From the NCBI RefSeq assembly GCF_016907975.1, contig NZ_JAFBCY010000002.1, positions 930,001 through 994,000 on the forward strand: DNA of 64,000 nt, given 5' to 3'. Both the position numbers and the translations under genes were made by a program. Position 1 is the stretch's first letter, and every line of letters begins with the position of its first letter. The notes beneath the pieces are model-generated. The model searched no databases and was not told where the DNA came from. It worked only from the letters and a program-made list of their open reading frames with translations. Source of the DNA: Methylopila capsulata (GTDB taxonomy: Bacteria; Pseudomonadota; Alphaproteobacteria; Rhizobiales; Methylopilaceae). This document shows positions 17,030 to 26,250 of the stretch, one piece after another.

Positions 17030-17967
17030 CGCTCGTCCTCCATGCGCGTCAGCTCCCCGGCGAGGGCGTGCAGCCCCCGGAAGGCCAGATCCTCGCCCGC
17101 GGAGACCGTCTCGATCCCGAACAGGCCGAGCGCCAGGGCGTACCGCTCCGCGAGATCGCCTCGGCCGACGAGCCGCGCGGGCCCGCAGGGCGCGCCCATC
17201 AGCGCGAGCGCCTCGCGCGCCTCCTCGCCGATCAGCAGACCCGACATGTAGCTCGGCAGGGCCGCGGCCGCGAGCCGGTCGAACAGGCCATGGGTGCGGA
17301 CCGCGAACAGCTCGTGCAGCGGCGCGCCAGAGCGCTGCGCCGCCGCGCAGCCCTGTGCGAAGGCGTCGGCGTCGAGCGCCTCCTCCTCGCCCTCCTCGGG
17401 CATCAGCCGCCCGAGGATCGAATGGCGGCGCAGCACGCCGTAGAGCTCCCCGGTCATGAAGGTATGGAAGCCGACGATCCGACCGCCGACGACGCGCGCC
17501 CATTTGCTGTGGGTGCCGGGCAGCACGAACACGGCGTCCGAGACGTCGGCGGACGCGATCGCGCCGAAGATCTCGACCTCCTCCCCGCGCATGACGTCCG
17601 CCGTCCCATGGGCGTGCTCAGCCCGGACGCCGGGCGCGAAGCCCACGCGGACGCCGCGCGCCGTGGTCGTCCAGGCCATCGCCCGGGCGAGGTCGGCGAA
17701 GCCCGCCGGGCAGGCAGCGTAGGGCGCCTCGACCCAACCCTGCCGGCTGCCGATCATGCCCGATGCAAGCACGCGGGGCGGCGGCCGTCGCGCGAGCCAG
17801 GGCGAGATCAGCGTCTCGAAGATGCTGTCGAAGCTGCGGCCATTGGCGAACATGATCCCGTCCGGCGACGACAGCCGATCCTCGATCGTTCCGTCCGGCG
17901 CAATCAGCGCGGCGCGGAGGGAGGAGGTGCCCCAGTCGAGGGCGATGAGGTCGCGATCGGCGGTCAT
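17026..17967 (-). CDS. dgoK: 2-dehydro-3-deoxygalactonokinase
   Basis: DgoK phosphorylates 2-keto-3-deoxygalactonate for DgoA. The 313-residue protein shows the family N-terminus LIALDWGTSSLRAALI, then MIGSRQGWVEAPYAACPAG, the phosphate loop VLPGTHSKWARV and FHTFMTGELYGVLRRHSILG. Together dgoK-dgoA encode the last two steps of the De Ley-Doudoroff galactonate route; the dehydratase and transporter are not in the window. It is divergent from the acyl-CoA dehydrogenase gene across 81 bases that contain a short GC-rich palindrome (17983-17998). Confidence 0.93.
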   Translation of the reverse strand: MTADRDLIALDWGTSSLRAALIAPDGTIEDRLSSPDGIMFANGRSFDSIFETLISPWLARRPPPRVLASGMIGSRQGWVEAPYAACPAGFADLARAMAWTTTARGVRVGFAPGVRAEHAHGTADVMRGEEVEIFGAIASADVSDAVFVLPGTHSKWARVVGGRIVGFHTFMTGELYGVLRRHSILGRLMPEEGEEEALDADAFAQGCAAAQRSGAPLHELFAVRTHGLFDRLAAAALPSYMSGLLIGEEAREALALMGAPCGPARLVGRGDLAERYALALGLFGIETVSAGEDLAFRGLHALAGELTRMEDER

Positions 17968-18048
17968 GCGGCGTTCCGGATCCGGCGCGTGCGCGCCGTT
18001 CCGAGCTAGACGAGCCGAGTGAAGAAGGACAGGCCTTTCTGACGCCGC

Positions 18049-19314
18049 ATGGGCTGCCTATGGATGGGCGCGACCAAGATCGCCGGAGACAGTCCCTTGA
18101 CCGACGCCCCCGCCCGCGACGTCCACGCGCCCTCGAGCGCCGCCTTCGACTGGTCCGATCCGTTCGACCTCGAGTCTCAGCTCTCGGAGGAGGAACGGCT
18201 CGTGCGGGACACCGCGCGGGATTACGCCCAGGAGCGGCTGTTTCCCCGCGTCCGCGACGCCTACCGCACCGAGACCTTCGATCCCGCGATCATGGCGGAG
18301 ATGGGCGCGCTCGGGCTTCTGGGCCCGACCCTGCCGGAGACCTATGGCGGCGCGGGTCTCGGCTACGTCGCCTATGGGCTTGCGGCGCGCGAGATCGAGC
18401 GGGTGGACTCCGGCTACCGCTCGGCGATGAGCGTCCAGTCGTCGCTCGTGATGTATCCGATCTGGGCCTACGGTTCGGAGGAGCAGCGCCGGCGCTTCCT
18501 CCCGCGCCTCGCCCGCGGCGAAGCCATCGGCTGCTTCGGGTTGACCGAACCGGACGCGGGCTCCGACCCCGCCGCGATGCGGACGCGCGCGGCACGGATC
18601 GACGGCGGCTACCGGCTCTCGGGCGCGAAGACCTGGATCACCAACGCGCCGATCGCCGACCTCTTCGTGGTCTGGGCCAAATCCGACGCGCACGACGGCG
18701 CGATCCGCGGCTTCCTGCTCGAGAAGGGCGCCAGGGGCCTGTCCGCGCCGAAGATCGAGGGCAAGCTCTCGCTTCGCGCCTCCGTCACCGGCGAGATCGT
18801 GATGGACGGCGTCGAGGTCTGGGAGGACGCGCTTCTGCCGAACGTCTCGGGCCTCAAGGGCCCGTTCGGCTGCCTCAACCGCGCGCGCTACGGGATCGCC
18901 TGGGGGGCGATCGGCGCGGCCGAGTTCTGCTGGCATGCGGCGCGCCGCTACGCTCTCGACCGCATCCAGTTCGGCCGCCCGCTCGCCCAGACGCAGCTCG
19001 TGCAGAAGAAGCTCGCCGACATGCAGACCGAGATCGCGCTGGGCCTCCAGATCGCGCTGCGCGCCGGCCGCCTGTTCGACGAGGGCGGGCTCGCGCCGGA
19101 GGCGATCTCGCTGATCAAGCGCAACGCCTGCGGCAAAGCGCTCGAGATCGCCCGGATGGCGCGCGACATCCATGGCGGAAACGGCATATCGGACGAGTAC
19201 CACGTCATGCGCGTGTCCCAGAACCTCGAGGCGGTGAACACCTACGAGGGCGCCCACGACGTCCACGCTCTCATTCTGGGACGCGCCCAGACCGGGCTGC
19301 AGGCGTTTTTTTGA
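18049..19314 (+). CDS. gcdH: acyl-CoA dehydrogenase, glutaryl-CoA dehydrogenase-like
   Basis: Glutaryl-CoA dehydrogenase oxidises and decarboxylates glutaryl-CoA to crotonyl-CoA using FAD. The sequence shows the family N-terminus [21 protein letters not shown]/substrate blocks [15 protein letters not shown] and [17 protein letters not shown], and the catalytic Glu in [18 protein letters not shown]. Crotonyl-CoA would feed the ccr/ecm pathway at 55-59 kb. The start is uncertain: from 18049 it is 421 residues, but a TTG at 18097 has GGAGA just upstream and gives 405 residues, closer to the family. Substrate is inferred from similarity. Confidence 0.87.
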   Translation: MGCLWMGATKIAGDSPLTDAPARDVHAPSSAAFDWSDPFDLESQLSEEERLVRDTARDYAQERLFPRVRDAYRTETFDPAIMAEMGALGLLGPTLPETYGGAGLGYVAYGLAAREIERVDSGYRSAMSVQSSLVMYPIWAYGSEEQRRRFLPRLARGEAIGCFGLTEPDAGSDPAAMRTRAARIDGGYRLSGAKTWITNAPIADLFVVWAKSDAHDGAIRGFLLEKGARGLSAPKIEGKLSLRASVTGEIVMDGVEVWEDALLPNVSGLKGPFGCLNRARYGIAWGAIGAAEFCWHAARRYALDRIQFGRPLAQTQLVQKKLADMQTEIALGLQIALRAGRLFDEGGLAPEAISLIKRNACGKALEIARMARDIHGGNGISDEYHVMRVSQNLEAVNTYEGAHDVHALILGRAQTGLQAFF

Positions 19315-19414
19315 GAAAGGGCCGTTCGTCTTGAACCTTTGGCGTGGGCATGCGACCGTTCGCGCCGGGAACAATCAAAAAACAAGAATGCCTGCGTCAA
19401 AGGAGCTCGCGTCG

Positions 19415-20482
19415 ATGGCACGCGCGCGATCATTGGTTGTTCGAGGTTACTATGGCAACGGCAACTGCGGCGATGAGGCGCTGCTTGCGACGCTACTCCA
19501 GTACTTCTCACCGGCTTACAAGTTCATCGTTTCAGTCAACGACGCTGGCCGCGTCGCCGCAAACCTGAAGAAGAAAAAGATCGGCGTCTACGCCGACGTC
19601 AAAGTGGTGTGGAGCTTGGACCGCGGCGTCGTGACGAGGCGCGACGTGGCGGGCTTCCTGCTCGGGGGCGGAGGGCTTGGATTGGGTTTCGGATGGGACC
19701 AGTACATGTTCGCCTGGCGCAAGGGAAAGAAGATCATTCACACGGGCGTTCACGTCACGGAAGAGTACGTCTCGCCGACGCCGGACGCTTTCAACGACGT
19801 GACCCGCGCGTTGCTGGGGTCGGCGCATTTCTTCAGCGTGAGGCATCGTCTCTCGGTTGAGACCGCCGCGCGGCTCGGCGTCCGAGCCGCCTACGTTCCC
19901 GATTGGGCGTTCGCGCTCCATGCGGAGCCAGGCCCCACCCCCGCCCGTGACTACGTCGTCGTCACGATCCGGGCCGACGCCCACCAGCGCAATCCCCACA
20001 CGCTTCGCTGCCTGCAGAGCATCGCCGCCTTCGCCGAAGCGGAAGGCCTCGACGTCGTGCTGCTGCCCTTCGACATCAGTGATCAGCGGCTGACCAGGCG
20101 GTTGAAGGTCGCGGGCCAGATGCTCGGCGGACTGTTCTATCGACCCGCCTACGTGAAACACCTGATTGCGCACGCAAAGGTCGCCTTCTCTCTTGGCCGC
20201 TATCATCCGATCGTCTTCGCCATGGCGTCGGATGTTCCAGTCTTCAGCGTGGACGCAGTGCGACGCGGCCGTTCGGACGACAAGACATGCCTGCAGCTTG
20301 TCGAGGAAGGTCTCGACGATTTCCATTTCCCGATTGACCGTCTCGACGCTTTCACGCCTGCGGAGATCAGTCGCCTCGTGCGCCGCTACGCCGTCTCCGG
20401 AACGTATTCAAAGAGCTTTATGAACAACGCCGCTCTCGTGGACGCCGCAGCTGGGCGGATCCACGAGATTCTCAAATCCTGA
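19415..20482 (+). CDS. polysaccharide pyruvyl transferase family protein
   Basis: The 355-residue protein belongs to the CsaB/PssM-type polysaccharide pyruvyl transferase family, which adds pyruvate ketals to surface polysaccharides. The signature is VVRGYYGNGNCGDEALL near the N-terminus, with GGGGLGLGFGWDQY and the late AKVAFSLGRYHPIVFAMASDVP. The ATG at 19415 has AAGGAG nine bases upstream; two earlier in-frame starts lack this. It sits 24 bases before the 853-residue gene in the same direction. By eye its third positions look less GC-rich than its neighbours, which hints at horizontal transfer. The acceptor is unknown. Confidence 0.82.
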   Translation: MARARSLVVRGYYGNGNCGDEALLATLLQYFSPAYKFIVSVNDAGRVAANLKKKKIGVYADVKVVWSLDRGVVTRRDVAGFLLGGGGLGLGFGWDQYMFAWRKGKKIIHTGVHVTEEYVSPTPDAFNDVTRALLGSAHFFSVRHRLSVETAARLGVRAAYVPDWAFALHAEPGPTPARDYVVVTIRADAHQRNPHTLRCLQSIAAFAEAEGLDVVLLPFDISDQRLTRRLKVAGQMLGGLFYRPAYVKHLIAHAKVAFSLGRYHPIVFAMASDVPVFSVDAVRRGRSDDKTCLQLVEEGLDDFHFPIDRLDAFTPAEISRLVRRYAVSGTYSKSFMNNAALVDAAAGRIHEILKS

Positions 20483-20506
20483 TCGAAGTCTTGGTACGGT
20501 GGCACG

Positions 20507-23068
20507 ATGAACGTCATTCAGCTCTGCGGTTCGTTCGGCGAACGGTGCGGCATCGCGCGGTACACGCAGTATGTCGCGGACACCCTGTCGCTCCTCGGCG
20601 TCAACAACCGCATCGTCCGGTCGTGCGGGCAACTCGACGCGCTGCTGCGCGCCGACGAGGCGGCAGGGCAGGCTGAGCCGACGCTCGTGCTCGTTCAGCA
20701 CGAGTACGGCATCTACGACATGCTGGGCGAGCTCTCCTCGGGCGACTCGACCGGCAACATCATCGCGACGCTGACCGAGCTTTCGACGCGCGGCCGCATC
20801 CGCGCCGCGGCCTTCATCATGCACACCATCGTCGCGCGCGATCATGTGCTGAGCTTCGCGAACAAGCAGCTGTTCACCAGCCGGTTCCCGGTGTTCCACC
20901 TGAACCGCCTCGGCGCGGCCCAGGGCGGCGTCGAGTTTCTGGAGCACGGCGTCTACCGCATGCCCGGCTCCAACCTCGATCGGATGCTCAAGGGCGAGAT
21001 GGACATCGACGCCTTCGCCGAGCGCCAGCTCGCGACGAAGTCGGTCGGCACCTTCGGCCTGCTGTCTCCCAACAAGATGCCGCGGCGGATCATCGAGCTT
21101 GCCGGCGCCCACAACCTCGAGCTCAAGGCCAACTTCGCGAGCCGCTCCAAGGTCGACCCCAAGCGGCTGCTCCGGTTCCTCGACGAGGCGCACGTCACCG
21201 GCACGATCGGCTTCGACTTCCTCTCGGAGGAGGACCTTCTCAGGACGATCGAGACGGCCAGCTTCGTCGGCAGCTTCCAGGAGGACTTCAACCACTACGC
21301 GACCAGTGGCTCCACCCGTTTCCTGCTGAACTCAGGCGTGCCGCTGATCGTGAACAGCGTCACCTGTTTCATGGATCTCAGCGAAGTCGCGGTGTTCGTG
21401 GATGACTCCCGAAGCGAACTGCTCGCACGGATGATGGTCGACCGCGATCTCTACAAGTCGAAGATCGACGACGTGGTGCGCTTCAGCCGCGACAACACCA
21501 TGGAGCGGGTCTACGAGCGCCTGCTGAACGATGCCGTGTATCACTTCGACCAGAAGAAAGACGGGAAGCAACGCTACGTCTACTACCATCAGAACCTCAT
21601 GAGCACGCCGTCGCTGAAGGACGCCGTGCGCTATTTCGGCATCGATGAGCCGGACATGACGGCGACAGGCATCGTGAGCGCCGTCAACCGGCGGTTCAGC
21701 GCCGTCGCGCCGAAGGCGGTCTGGGAGAGTTACCTCGACACGTCCAAGAGCATCTCGGATCCCGAACTGCTCGACGAATTCGATCCCAAGTTCGACCCGA
21801 AGGCGCAACCGGTCTGGGAGCGGGAGAGCGACGAGCCGCGGCCGGCCGACGCCACAGCCGCCCTCCGCGCCGCGAACAGCGCCCTGATCGCCTGGACGCC
21901 GCCGACGCTCAGCCGTCTCGCCATGATCCCGCCCTCGCGCTGGCGCGACTACCTGAGCCGAGCGGGTGGAATCGCCGACCAGAACGCCCTCCAGACCATC
22001 GGCTCGATCGACCCGGCCGCGACGGTCGGCGAGCGTCTGCGCATCGCGACGGACGCCCTTGGCGGGCACCAGATGCGGACCCTGGGCCACGGCGCGCACC
22101 TCATCGACGACGCGCTCGCACGCACCGTGTTCTACTCCTCCGAAATCGACTCGCTGCCGAGCGCCGAGCGCGCCTACTGCGTCGCTCTTCTGCTCGACCG
22201 GCAGCCGCCGGACGAAGGCCGCTTGAAGCTCTTCAAGCACCTGTTCGACAACGGCGCCTCGATCGCCGATTTCGTCGGGACCTCGGAGTTTGAGAACTCC
22301 CTGATCGACCTCGCCGACGGCGGCGCCAGCACGCGCTTCGGCAAGGCGACCTTCGGGCCGGCCTTTACCACCACGCTCGAAGGCAGATCCTCACGCGTGG
22401 CGTTCTGGCGGCAGTTCATCCGGCGCCGCTTCAACCTCCCGGCTTCGGCGGGCGAGTTCGACATCCACAACGCGGGCGACATCCTGGACGTGCGTCCGGG
22501 CGAGCCCGACCGCGCGGGCTGGACCGAGTTCGCGACGACGATGCGCAACCAGCGGTTCCGTTTCCCCGTCGCCGCCATGGAGCCCTTCGCCGGACTCGCC
22601 GGCGATCGTCCGTGGTTCGAGATCGCGCTCTACGCGCTCTCGCTCAAGAACGCCCGCATCGTGACCTCGCACAAGGAGTTCATATCCCCCTGGACCCGGG
22701 CGCAGCAGGTGTTCAGCCAGGACGAGGAGCTTCCCGACTTCGACTTCTTCCTCCTGCACAAGGACGCCGCCCGCGCCTTCATTCCTCTGCTCGAGCGCCG
22801 GCAACCGACGCCCTGCCTCGCCTTCGCGAACGAGGTGTTCTTCGTGGTCTCCGACCTCAGCAAGATCGCGCGCTATTACGACGGCGTCCACGGCGGCGGC
22901 TTCATCGCCCCGCCGACTGATCCGATCCCGGCGCCCGCGCCCGCCGCCGCGGCGCCCACGGCTGCGGCTGCGGCTCTGCCGACCGTGGCTGCGCCTCCGC
23001 CCTCGGCCGAAGTCGACCCGGCCACCGCCGCTGCGGTGGCGGCCCATCCCCAGCCTTGGGAGGTGTGA
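20507..23068 (+). CDS. large glycosyltransferase-like protein with unassigned C-terminal region
   Basis: The 853-residue protein begins like a GT-B glycosyltransferase: CGSFGERCGIARYTQYVADTL (residues 7-27, with GIARYT), VLVQHEYGIYD (61-71), a middle hinge VGTFGLLSPNKMPRRI and SGSTRFLLNSGVPLIVN (267-283). I recognise no family in residues about 420-800, which may be a second domain (for example FEFAT-like substrate recognition or a helical scaffold). The last ~55 residues are an Ala/Pro low-complexity tail. No signal peptide or transmembrane helix is visible. With the adjacent pyruvyl-transferase-like gene it forms a small surface-glycan cassette. Confidence 0.7.
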   Translation: MNVIQLCGSFGERCGIARYTQYVADTLSLLGVNNRIVRSCGQLDALLRADEAAGQAEPTLVLVQHEYGIYDMLGELSSGDSTGNIIATLTELSTRGRIRAAAFIMHTIVARDHVLSFANKQLFTSRFPVFHLNRLGAAQGGVEFLEHGVYRMPGSNLDRMLKGEMDIDAFAERQLATKSVGTFGLLSPNKMPRRIIELAGAHNLELKANFASRSKVDPKRLLRFLDEAHVTGTIGFDFLSEEDLLRTIETASFVGSFQEDFNHYATSGSTRFLLNSGVPLIVNSVTCFMDLSEVAVFVDDSRSELLARMMVDRDLYKSKIDDVVRFSRDNTMERVYERLLNDAVYHFDQKKDGKQRYVYYHQNLMSTPSLKDAVRYFGIDEPDMTATGIVSAVNRRFSAVAPKAVWESYLDTSKSISDPELLDEFDPKFDPKAQPVWERESDEPRPADATAALRAANSALIAWTPPTLSRLAMIPPSRWRDYLSRAGGIADQNALQTIGSIDPAATVGERLRIATDALGGHQMRTLGHGAHLIDDALARTVFYSSEIDSLPSAERAYCVALLLDRQPPDEGRLKLFKHLFDNGASIADFVGTSEFENSLIDLADGGASTRFGKATFGPAFTTTLEGRSSRVAFWRQFIRRRFNLPASAGEFDIHNAGDILDVRPGEPDRAGWTEFATTMRNQRFRFPVAAMEPFAGLAGDRPWFEIALYALSLKNARIVTSHKEFISPWTRAQQVFSQDEELPDFDFFLLHKDAARAFIPLLERRQPTPCLAFANEVFFVVSDLSKIARYYDGVHGGGFIAPPTDPIPAPAPAAAAPTAAAAALPTVAAPPPSAEVDPATAAAVAAHPQPWEV

Positions 23069-23265
23069 AGGGCCAGCGCCTGACGCGGTTCGACGACAGC
23101 GGAAGCGAGTTGCGGAGGGACGGGTCACTGAGCCGGCTCTCCGCAGCCCTCCCCCGCCGCAACTGCGGCGGCTGACGCGCCCGGCGGCGGGACGATCTCG
23201 AAAGGCGTGAAGCCGCCTGAGGCGAGGGCGGCCTTTGGCTCTGCCGAACGGGCCGAGCGAGGCCG

Positions 23266-23352
23266 TGGTGCGGGTGGTCGGACTCGAACCGACACTCTGT
23301 CGCCAGAAACGGATTTTGAGTCCGTCGCGTCTACCGGTTCCGCCACACCCGC
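23266..23352 (-). tRNA. tRNA-Leu (anticodon CAA)
   Basis: On the minus strand the acceptor arm GCGGGTG pairs with CACCCGC, followed by A and an encoded CCA (23266-23268). The anticodon stem ACGGA/TCCGT encloses loop CTCAAAA, giving anticodon CAA (reads UUG). A long variable arm and the GGTTCGAGTCC T-arm fit a class II leucine tRNA. It points toward the polysaccharide cassette. Confidence 0.96.
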
Positions 23353-23508
23353 ACGAGGGCCTTCGCCGAAGCGGCGCCACGATGTCGACAGAGCGTCGCA
23401 CTGTCAATTCATCCTGTTACGCCGATAAAGCCCTTCCGCTCTTGCGGCCGTAGCCGACAGCTTCTACGGGAAATGCATCCGCCGACGCACCGGCGCCAAA
23501 GGCCCCCC

Positions 23509-24090
23509 ATGCTGAGACGCCTCTACGACTGGATGCTCTCCCTCGCCGCCGGTCCCCGCGCAAAGCTCGCACTGTTCGGGGTCTCATTCGCCGAAGCCTC
23601 GTTCTTCCCGCTGCCGCCGGACATCCTGCTGGTGCCGATGACGATCGCGCGCCCGCACGACGCCTACAGGCTGGCGCTGCTGACGGGCCTCGGCTCGACG
23701 CTCGGCGGCGCGCTCGGCTACGCCATCGGCTCGCTGCTCTACGACAGCGTCGGGCTCTGGATCATCCATCTCTATGGCTACGGCGATAAGATGGACGCCT
23801 TCCGGGAAACCTACGCCCATTACGGGTTGTGGATCATCCTGCTGAAGGGCCTGACGCCGATCCCCTACAAGCTGGTGACCATCACCTCTGGCTTCGCAGG
23901 CTACAATTTCTTCCTCTTCATGCTCCTGACCGTCATCTCGCGCACGCTGCGATTCCTGGCGGTGGCCTGGATCCTCAAGCGCTATGGCGAGCCGGTACGC
24001 GAGTTTATCGAGCGGAAGCTGGCGCTGTCCGCCTTTATCCTCCTGTTCTTCGTCGTCGGCGGCTTCGTTCTGGTGAAGTACGTGGTGTGA
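23509..24090 (+). CDS. yqaA: YqaA-type membrane protein (DedA/VTT-like)
   Basis: This 193-residue inner-membrane protein has about five hydrophobic segments and the motif FAEASFFPLPPDILLVPMT, typical of the YqaA branch of DedA/SNARE-associated (VTT) proteins. Further family marks are GLGSTLGGALGYAIG and LLKGLTPIPYKLVTI with the conserved re-entrant Pro. DedA relatives support lipid-carrier recycling or membrane homeostasis; the role of this branch is not settled. I chose the ATG at 23509 because AAAGG precedes it. dsbB follows after five bases. Confidence 0.86.
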   Translation: MLRRLYDWMLSLAAGPRAKLALFGVSFAEASFFPLPPDILLVPMTIARPHDAYRLALLTGLGSTLGGALGYAIGSLLYDSVGLWIIHLYGYGDKMDAFRETYAHYGLWIILLKGLTPIPYKLVTITSGFAGYNFFLFMLLTVISRTLRFLAVAWILKRYGEPVREFIERKLALSAFILLFFVVGGFVLVKYVV

Positions 24091-24095
24091 CGGCT

Positions 24096-24638
24096 ATGGC
24101 GACCTCCCCTCTCCGCTCACCCGCAGCCGCCGGCCTCGCGATCGCGATCGTCGCCGCGGCGACCGTCGGCGGCGCGCTCGTGTTCGAGCACGGCTTCGGC
24201 TACGTGCCCTGCATGCTGTGCCTGTGGGAGCGCTGGCCCTATTACCTCGGCGCGCCGCTGGCGCTCCTCGCCGGCCTGCTCGCGCTGCGCGGCCACGCCG
24301 CGTCGAAGCTCCTGTTCGCCGGCCTCGCCGTGCTGTTCCTCGGCGGAGCCGTTCTCGGCGCCTACCACGCCGGCGTCGAGTGGGGGTTCTGGCCGGGCCC
24401 GACGAGTTGCGCCGGCGCGAACGCCGCGCCGACCTCGGCCGGCGGGCTGCTCGCCCAGATGAAGACGACGCGGATCGTCCCCTGCGACCGGGCGGCCTGG
24501 CGCCTCTTGGGCGTTTCCCTGGCCGGCTACAGCGCCCTGATCTCGTTGGGTCTCGCGGCGGTCGCGGCTCTGGCGACGCGGCGGCCGAGCCGCGCCGCCG
24601 CTCACCACCGCGCCGGCTCGGCTTCCCAGCGGTCATAG
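24096..24638 (+). CDS. dsbB: disulfide bond formation protein DsbB
   Basis: DsbB reoxidises DsbA and passes electrons to ubiquinone. The 180-residue protein has four transmembrane helices, the first Cys pair in YVPCMLCLWERWPYY and the second pair in periplasmic loop 2 (PTSCAGANAAP and IVPCD). The Arg after the first pair is kept. It follows yqaA closely, so they are probably cotranscribed. The last 37 bases overlap the convergent L,D-transpeptidase gene. Confidence 0.93.
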   Translation: MATSPLRSPAAAGLAIAIVAAATVGGALVFEHGFGYVPCMLCLWERWPYYLGAPLALLAGLLALRGHAASKLLFAGLAVLFLGGAVLGAYHAGVEWGFWPGPTSCAGANAAPTSAGGLLAQMKTTRIVPCDRAAWRLLGVSLAGYSALISLGLAAVAALATRRPSRAAAHHRAGSASQRS

Positions 24639-25366
24639 TCGCCGCCTGCGCGCGCCGGATAGGGCGCCGCGGCGATCTCCGGCGCCGGCCGCTGATCGAT
24701 CTCGCCGTCCTGGATCACGACCACCGGCGTGTCGGTCGGCACGCGATCGTAAAGGTCGATGATGTCCTGGCTGAACAGGCGGATGCAGCCGCTCGACACC
24801 GCGCGGCCGATCGTGTGTGGCTCGGTGGTGCCGTGAATGCGGAACAGCGTGTCGCGATTCCCCTGGAAGAGGTACAGCGCGCGCGGACCAAGCGGGTTGT
24901 CCAAGCCCGGCGCCATGCCGCCGGCGTAGGGGCCGTACCGCTCGGGCTCGCGGGCGATCATGTCGGGCGTCGGCGTCCAGCGCGGCCACTTCGCTTTGCG
25001 GCCGACGCGCGCGGAGCCCTCGAAGGCGAGCCCCTCCTTGCCCACGCCGACGCCGTAGCGCAACGCCGCCCCACCTTCCTGCACCAGGTAGAGGAACCGC
25101 GCCTGGGTGTCGATGACGATGGTTCCCGGCGTCTCGTATCCGTCATAGGCGACCGCCTGCCGGAGCCATTTCCGGTTCACGCGCGAAATGTCGGTGGCGG
25201 GCAGCGGATAGAGTTCGTCCGGCCGCGCGCCGTACCGCGCGACGTCCGCCGGATGATGCCCGCCGCCGACGTCGAGCGCCGGTGTTTTGATCGATCCGCA
25301 GCCCGCGAGCGCGCCCGCGCCCAGCAGGACGCCGCAGAACGATCGGCGGTTGATGTTCGACGTCAT
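24602..25366 (-). CDS. L,D-transpeptidase lipoprotein (YkuD domain)
   Basis: L,D-transpeptidases make 3-3 peptidoglycan cross-links or anchor proteins to the wall. The 254-residue precursor has an RR-containing signal (NINRRSFCGVLLGAGALAGC) ending in a lipobox, so C23 should be lipidated. The YkuD domain carries the catalytic motif FRIHGTTEPHTIGRAVSSGC with His and Cys in place. It faces dsbB and overlaps it by 37 bases at the 3' end. A second L,D-transpeptidase is at 43.6 kb. Confidence 0.93.
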   Translation of the reverse strand: MTSNINRRSFCGVLLGAGALAGCGSIKTPALDVGGGHHPADVARYGARPDELYPLPATDISRVNRKWLRQAVAYDGYETPGTIVIDTQARFLYLVQEGGAALRYGVGVGKEGLAFEGSARVGRKAKWPRWTPTPDMIAREPERYGPYAGGMAPGLDNPLGPRALYLFQGNRDTLFRIHGTTEPHTIGRAVSSGCIRLFSQDIIDLYDRVPTDTPVVVIQDGEIDQRPAPEIAAAPYPARAGGDYDRWEAEPARW

Positions 25367-25627
25367 TTGATTTCACCCCACAAGGACCTGCGCCAGCGCG
25401 GCGCGGGAGTCCGTCCGGTCTCCGGGCAGGGGATGGCGCCCGTCAGGGTAAAATCGAGCGAAAAAAGGGCGGCCGCGGGATGTCGCCCATCGGCCACAGT
25501 CGGAGGCGCGGCTTGAAAACCAAGCGCTTCGCCTCTCGCCCGCGGCCCGGAAACGCTGGCCGTCACGGGCTTTTGAGTGCCCATTGCGCGACTCAGGCCA
25601 CGCTCAAGCTGCCGCCGTCCGCTGGCG

Positions 25628-26185
25628 CTACGGCTCGAGCTCGCTGTCCCAGTAGAGGTAATCGAGCCAGCTGTCGTGGAGGTAGTTCGGCGGAAAGGCG
25701 CGGCCGTTCTGGTGCAGGTCGTGCACCGAGGGCTGGAACGGGGTCTGCGCCGGGTACATCCCGCAGTCGGCCGGCATCTGACCGCCCTTCCGAAGGTTGC
25801 AGGGCGAGCAGGCCGCGCAGACGTTCTCCCAGGTGGTCTGGCCGCCGCGGGAGCGCGGTATGACGTGATCGAAGGTCAGGTCTTCGCGCGTCCCGCAGTA
25901 CTGGCAGGAGAAGCGGTCGCGCAGGAACACGTTGAACCGGGTGAACGCAGGGTTGCGCGCCGGCTTCACGTAGGTTTTCAGGCACACCACCGAAGGCAGC
26001 TTCATCTCGAAGCTGGGGCTGTGCACTTCGCGGTCGTAGTGGGAGATCACGTTCACGCGGTCCAGAAAGATCGCCTTGATGGCGTCCTGCCAGGACCACA
26101 GCGACAACGGATAGTAGCTGAGCGGACGGTAGTCCGCGTTCAACACCAAGGCCGGGCACGCGTCAGGTGAAACGGCGACCGTCAC
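25628..26185 (-). CDS. HNH endonuclease family protein
   Basis: The 185-residue protein has an HNH nuclease core RFSCQYCGTREDLTFDHVIP then RSRGGQTTWENVCAACSPCN: two CxxC pairs bind zinc and the DH and N supply the metal-dependent site. The N-terminus PALVLNADYRPLSYYPLSLW is typical of a broadly conserved chromosomal HNH family with no known restriction partner. No methyltransferase or other defence gene lies nearby, so a housekeeping nuclease role is more likely than defence. A 442-base stretch to the next start contains nothing else recognised apart from a short AAAAAA-containing gap. Confidence 0.9.
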   Translation of the reverse strand: MTVAVSPDACPALVLNADYRPLSYYPLSLWSWQDAIKAIFLDRVNVISHYDREVHSPSFEMKLPSVVCLKTYVKPARNPAFTRFNVFLRDRFSCQYCGTREDLTFDHVIPRSRGGQTTWENVCAACSPCNLRKGGQMPADCGMYPAQTPFQPSVHDLHQNGRAFPPNYLHDSWLDYLYWDSELEP

Positions 26186-26250
26186 CGAGCACTCCTTGCA
26201 TGAGCGCCGGCGCGCCGGCCGACGCTTGGTGATACTCTACATGTCGTGTG

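Noticed and set aside
17983..17998. CGGCGCG-TG-CGCGCCG palindrome between dgoK and gcdH as an operator
   Set aside because: In such GC-rich DNA a 7-bp GC palindrome is likely by chance; no supporting second site.
23125..23346. A short minus-strand frame overlapping tRNA-Leu
   Set aside because: It runs through the tRNA and has no homology that I recognise; not supported as a gene.
19315..23352. tRNA-Leu as the attachment site of a genomic island holding the polysaccharide cassette
   Set aside because: No integrase and no repeat of the tRNA 3' end were found near 19315; the idea rests on position alone.
25363..25627. Small frames in the gap between the L,D-transpeptidase and HNH genes
   Set aside because: No SD, no domain and biased composition; treated as noncoding.
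25628..26185. HNH nuclease as part of a defence or restriction system
   Set aside because: No methyltransferase, helicase or other defence partner nearby; the sequence fits a common standalone chromosomal family.
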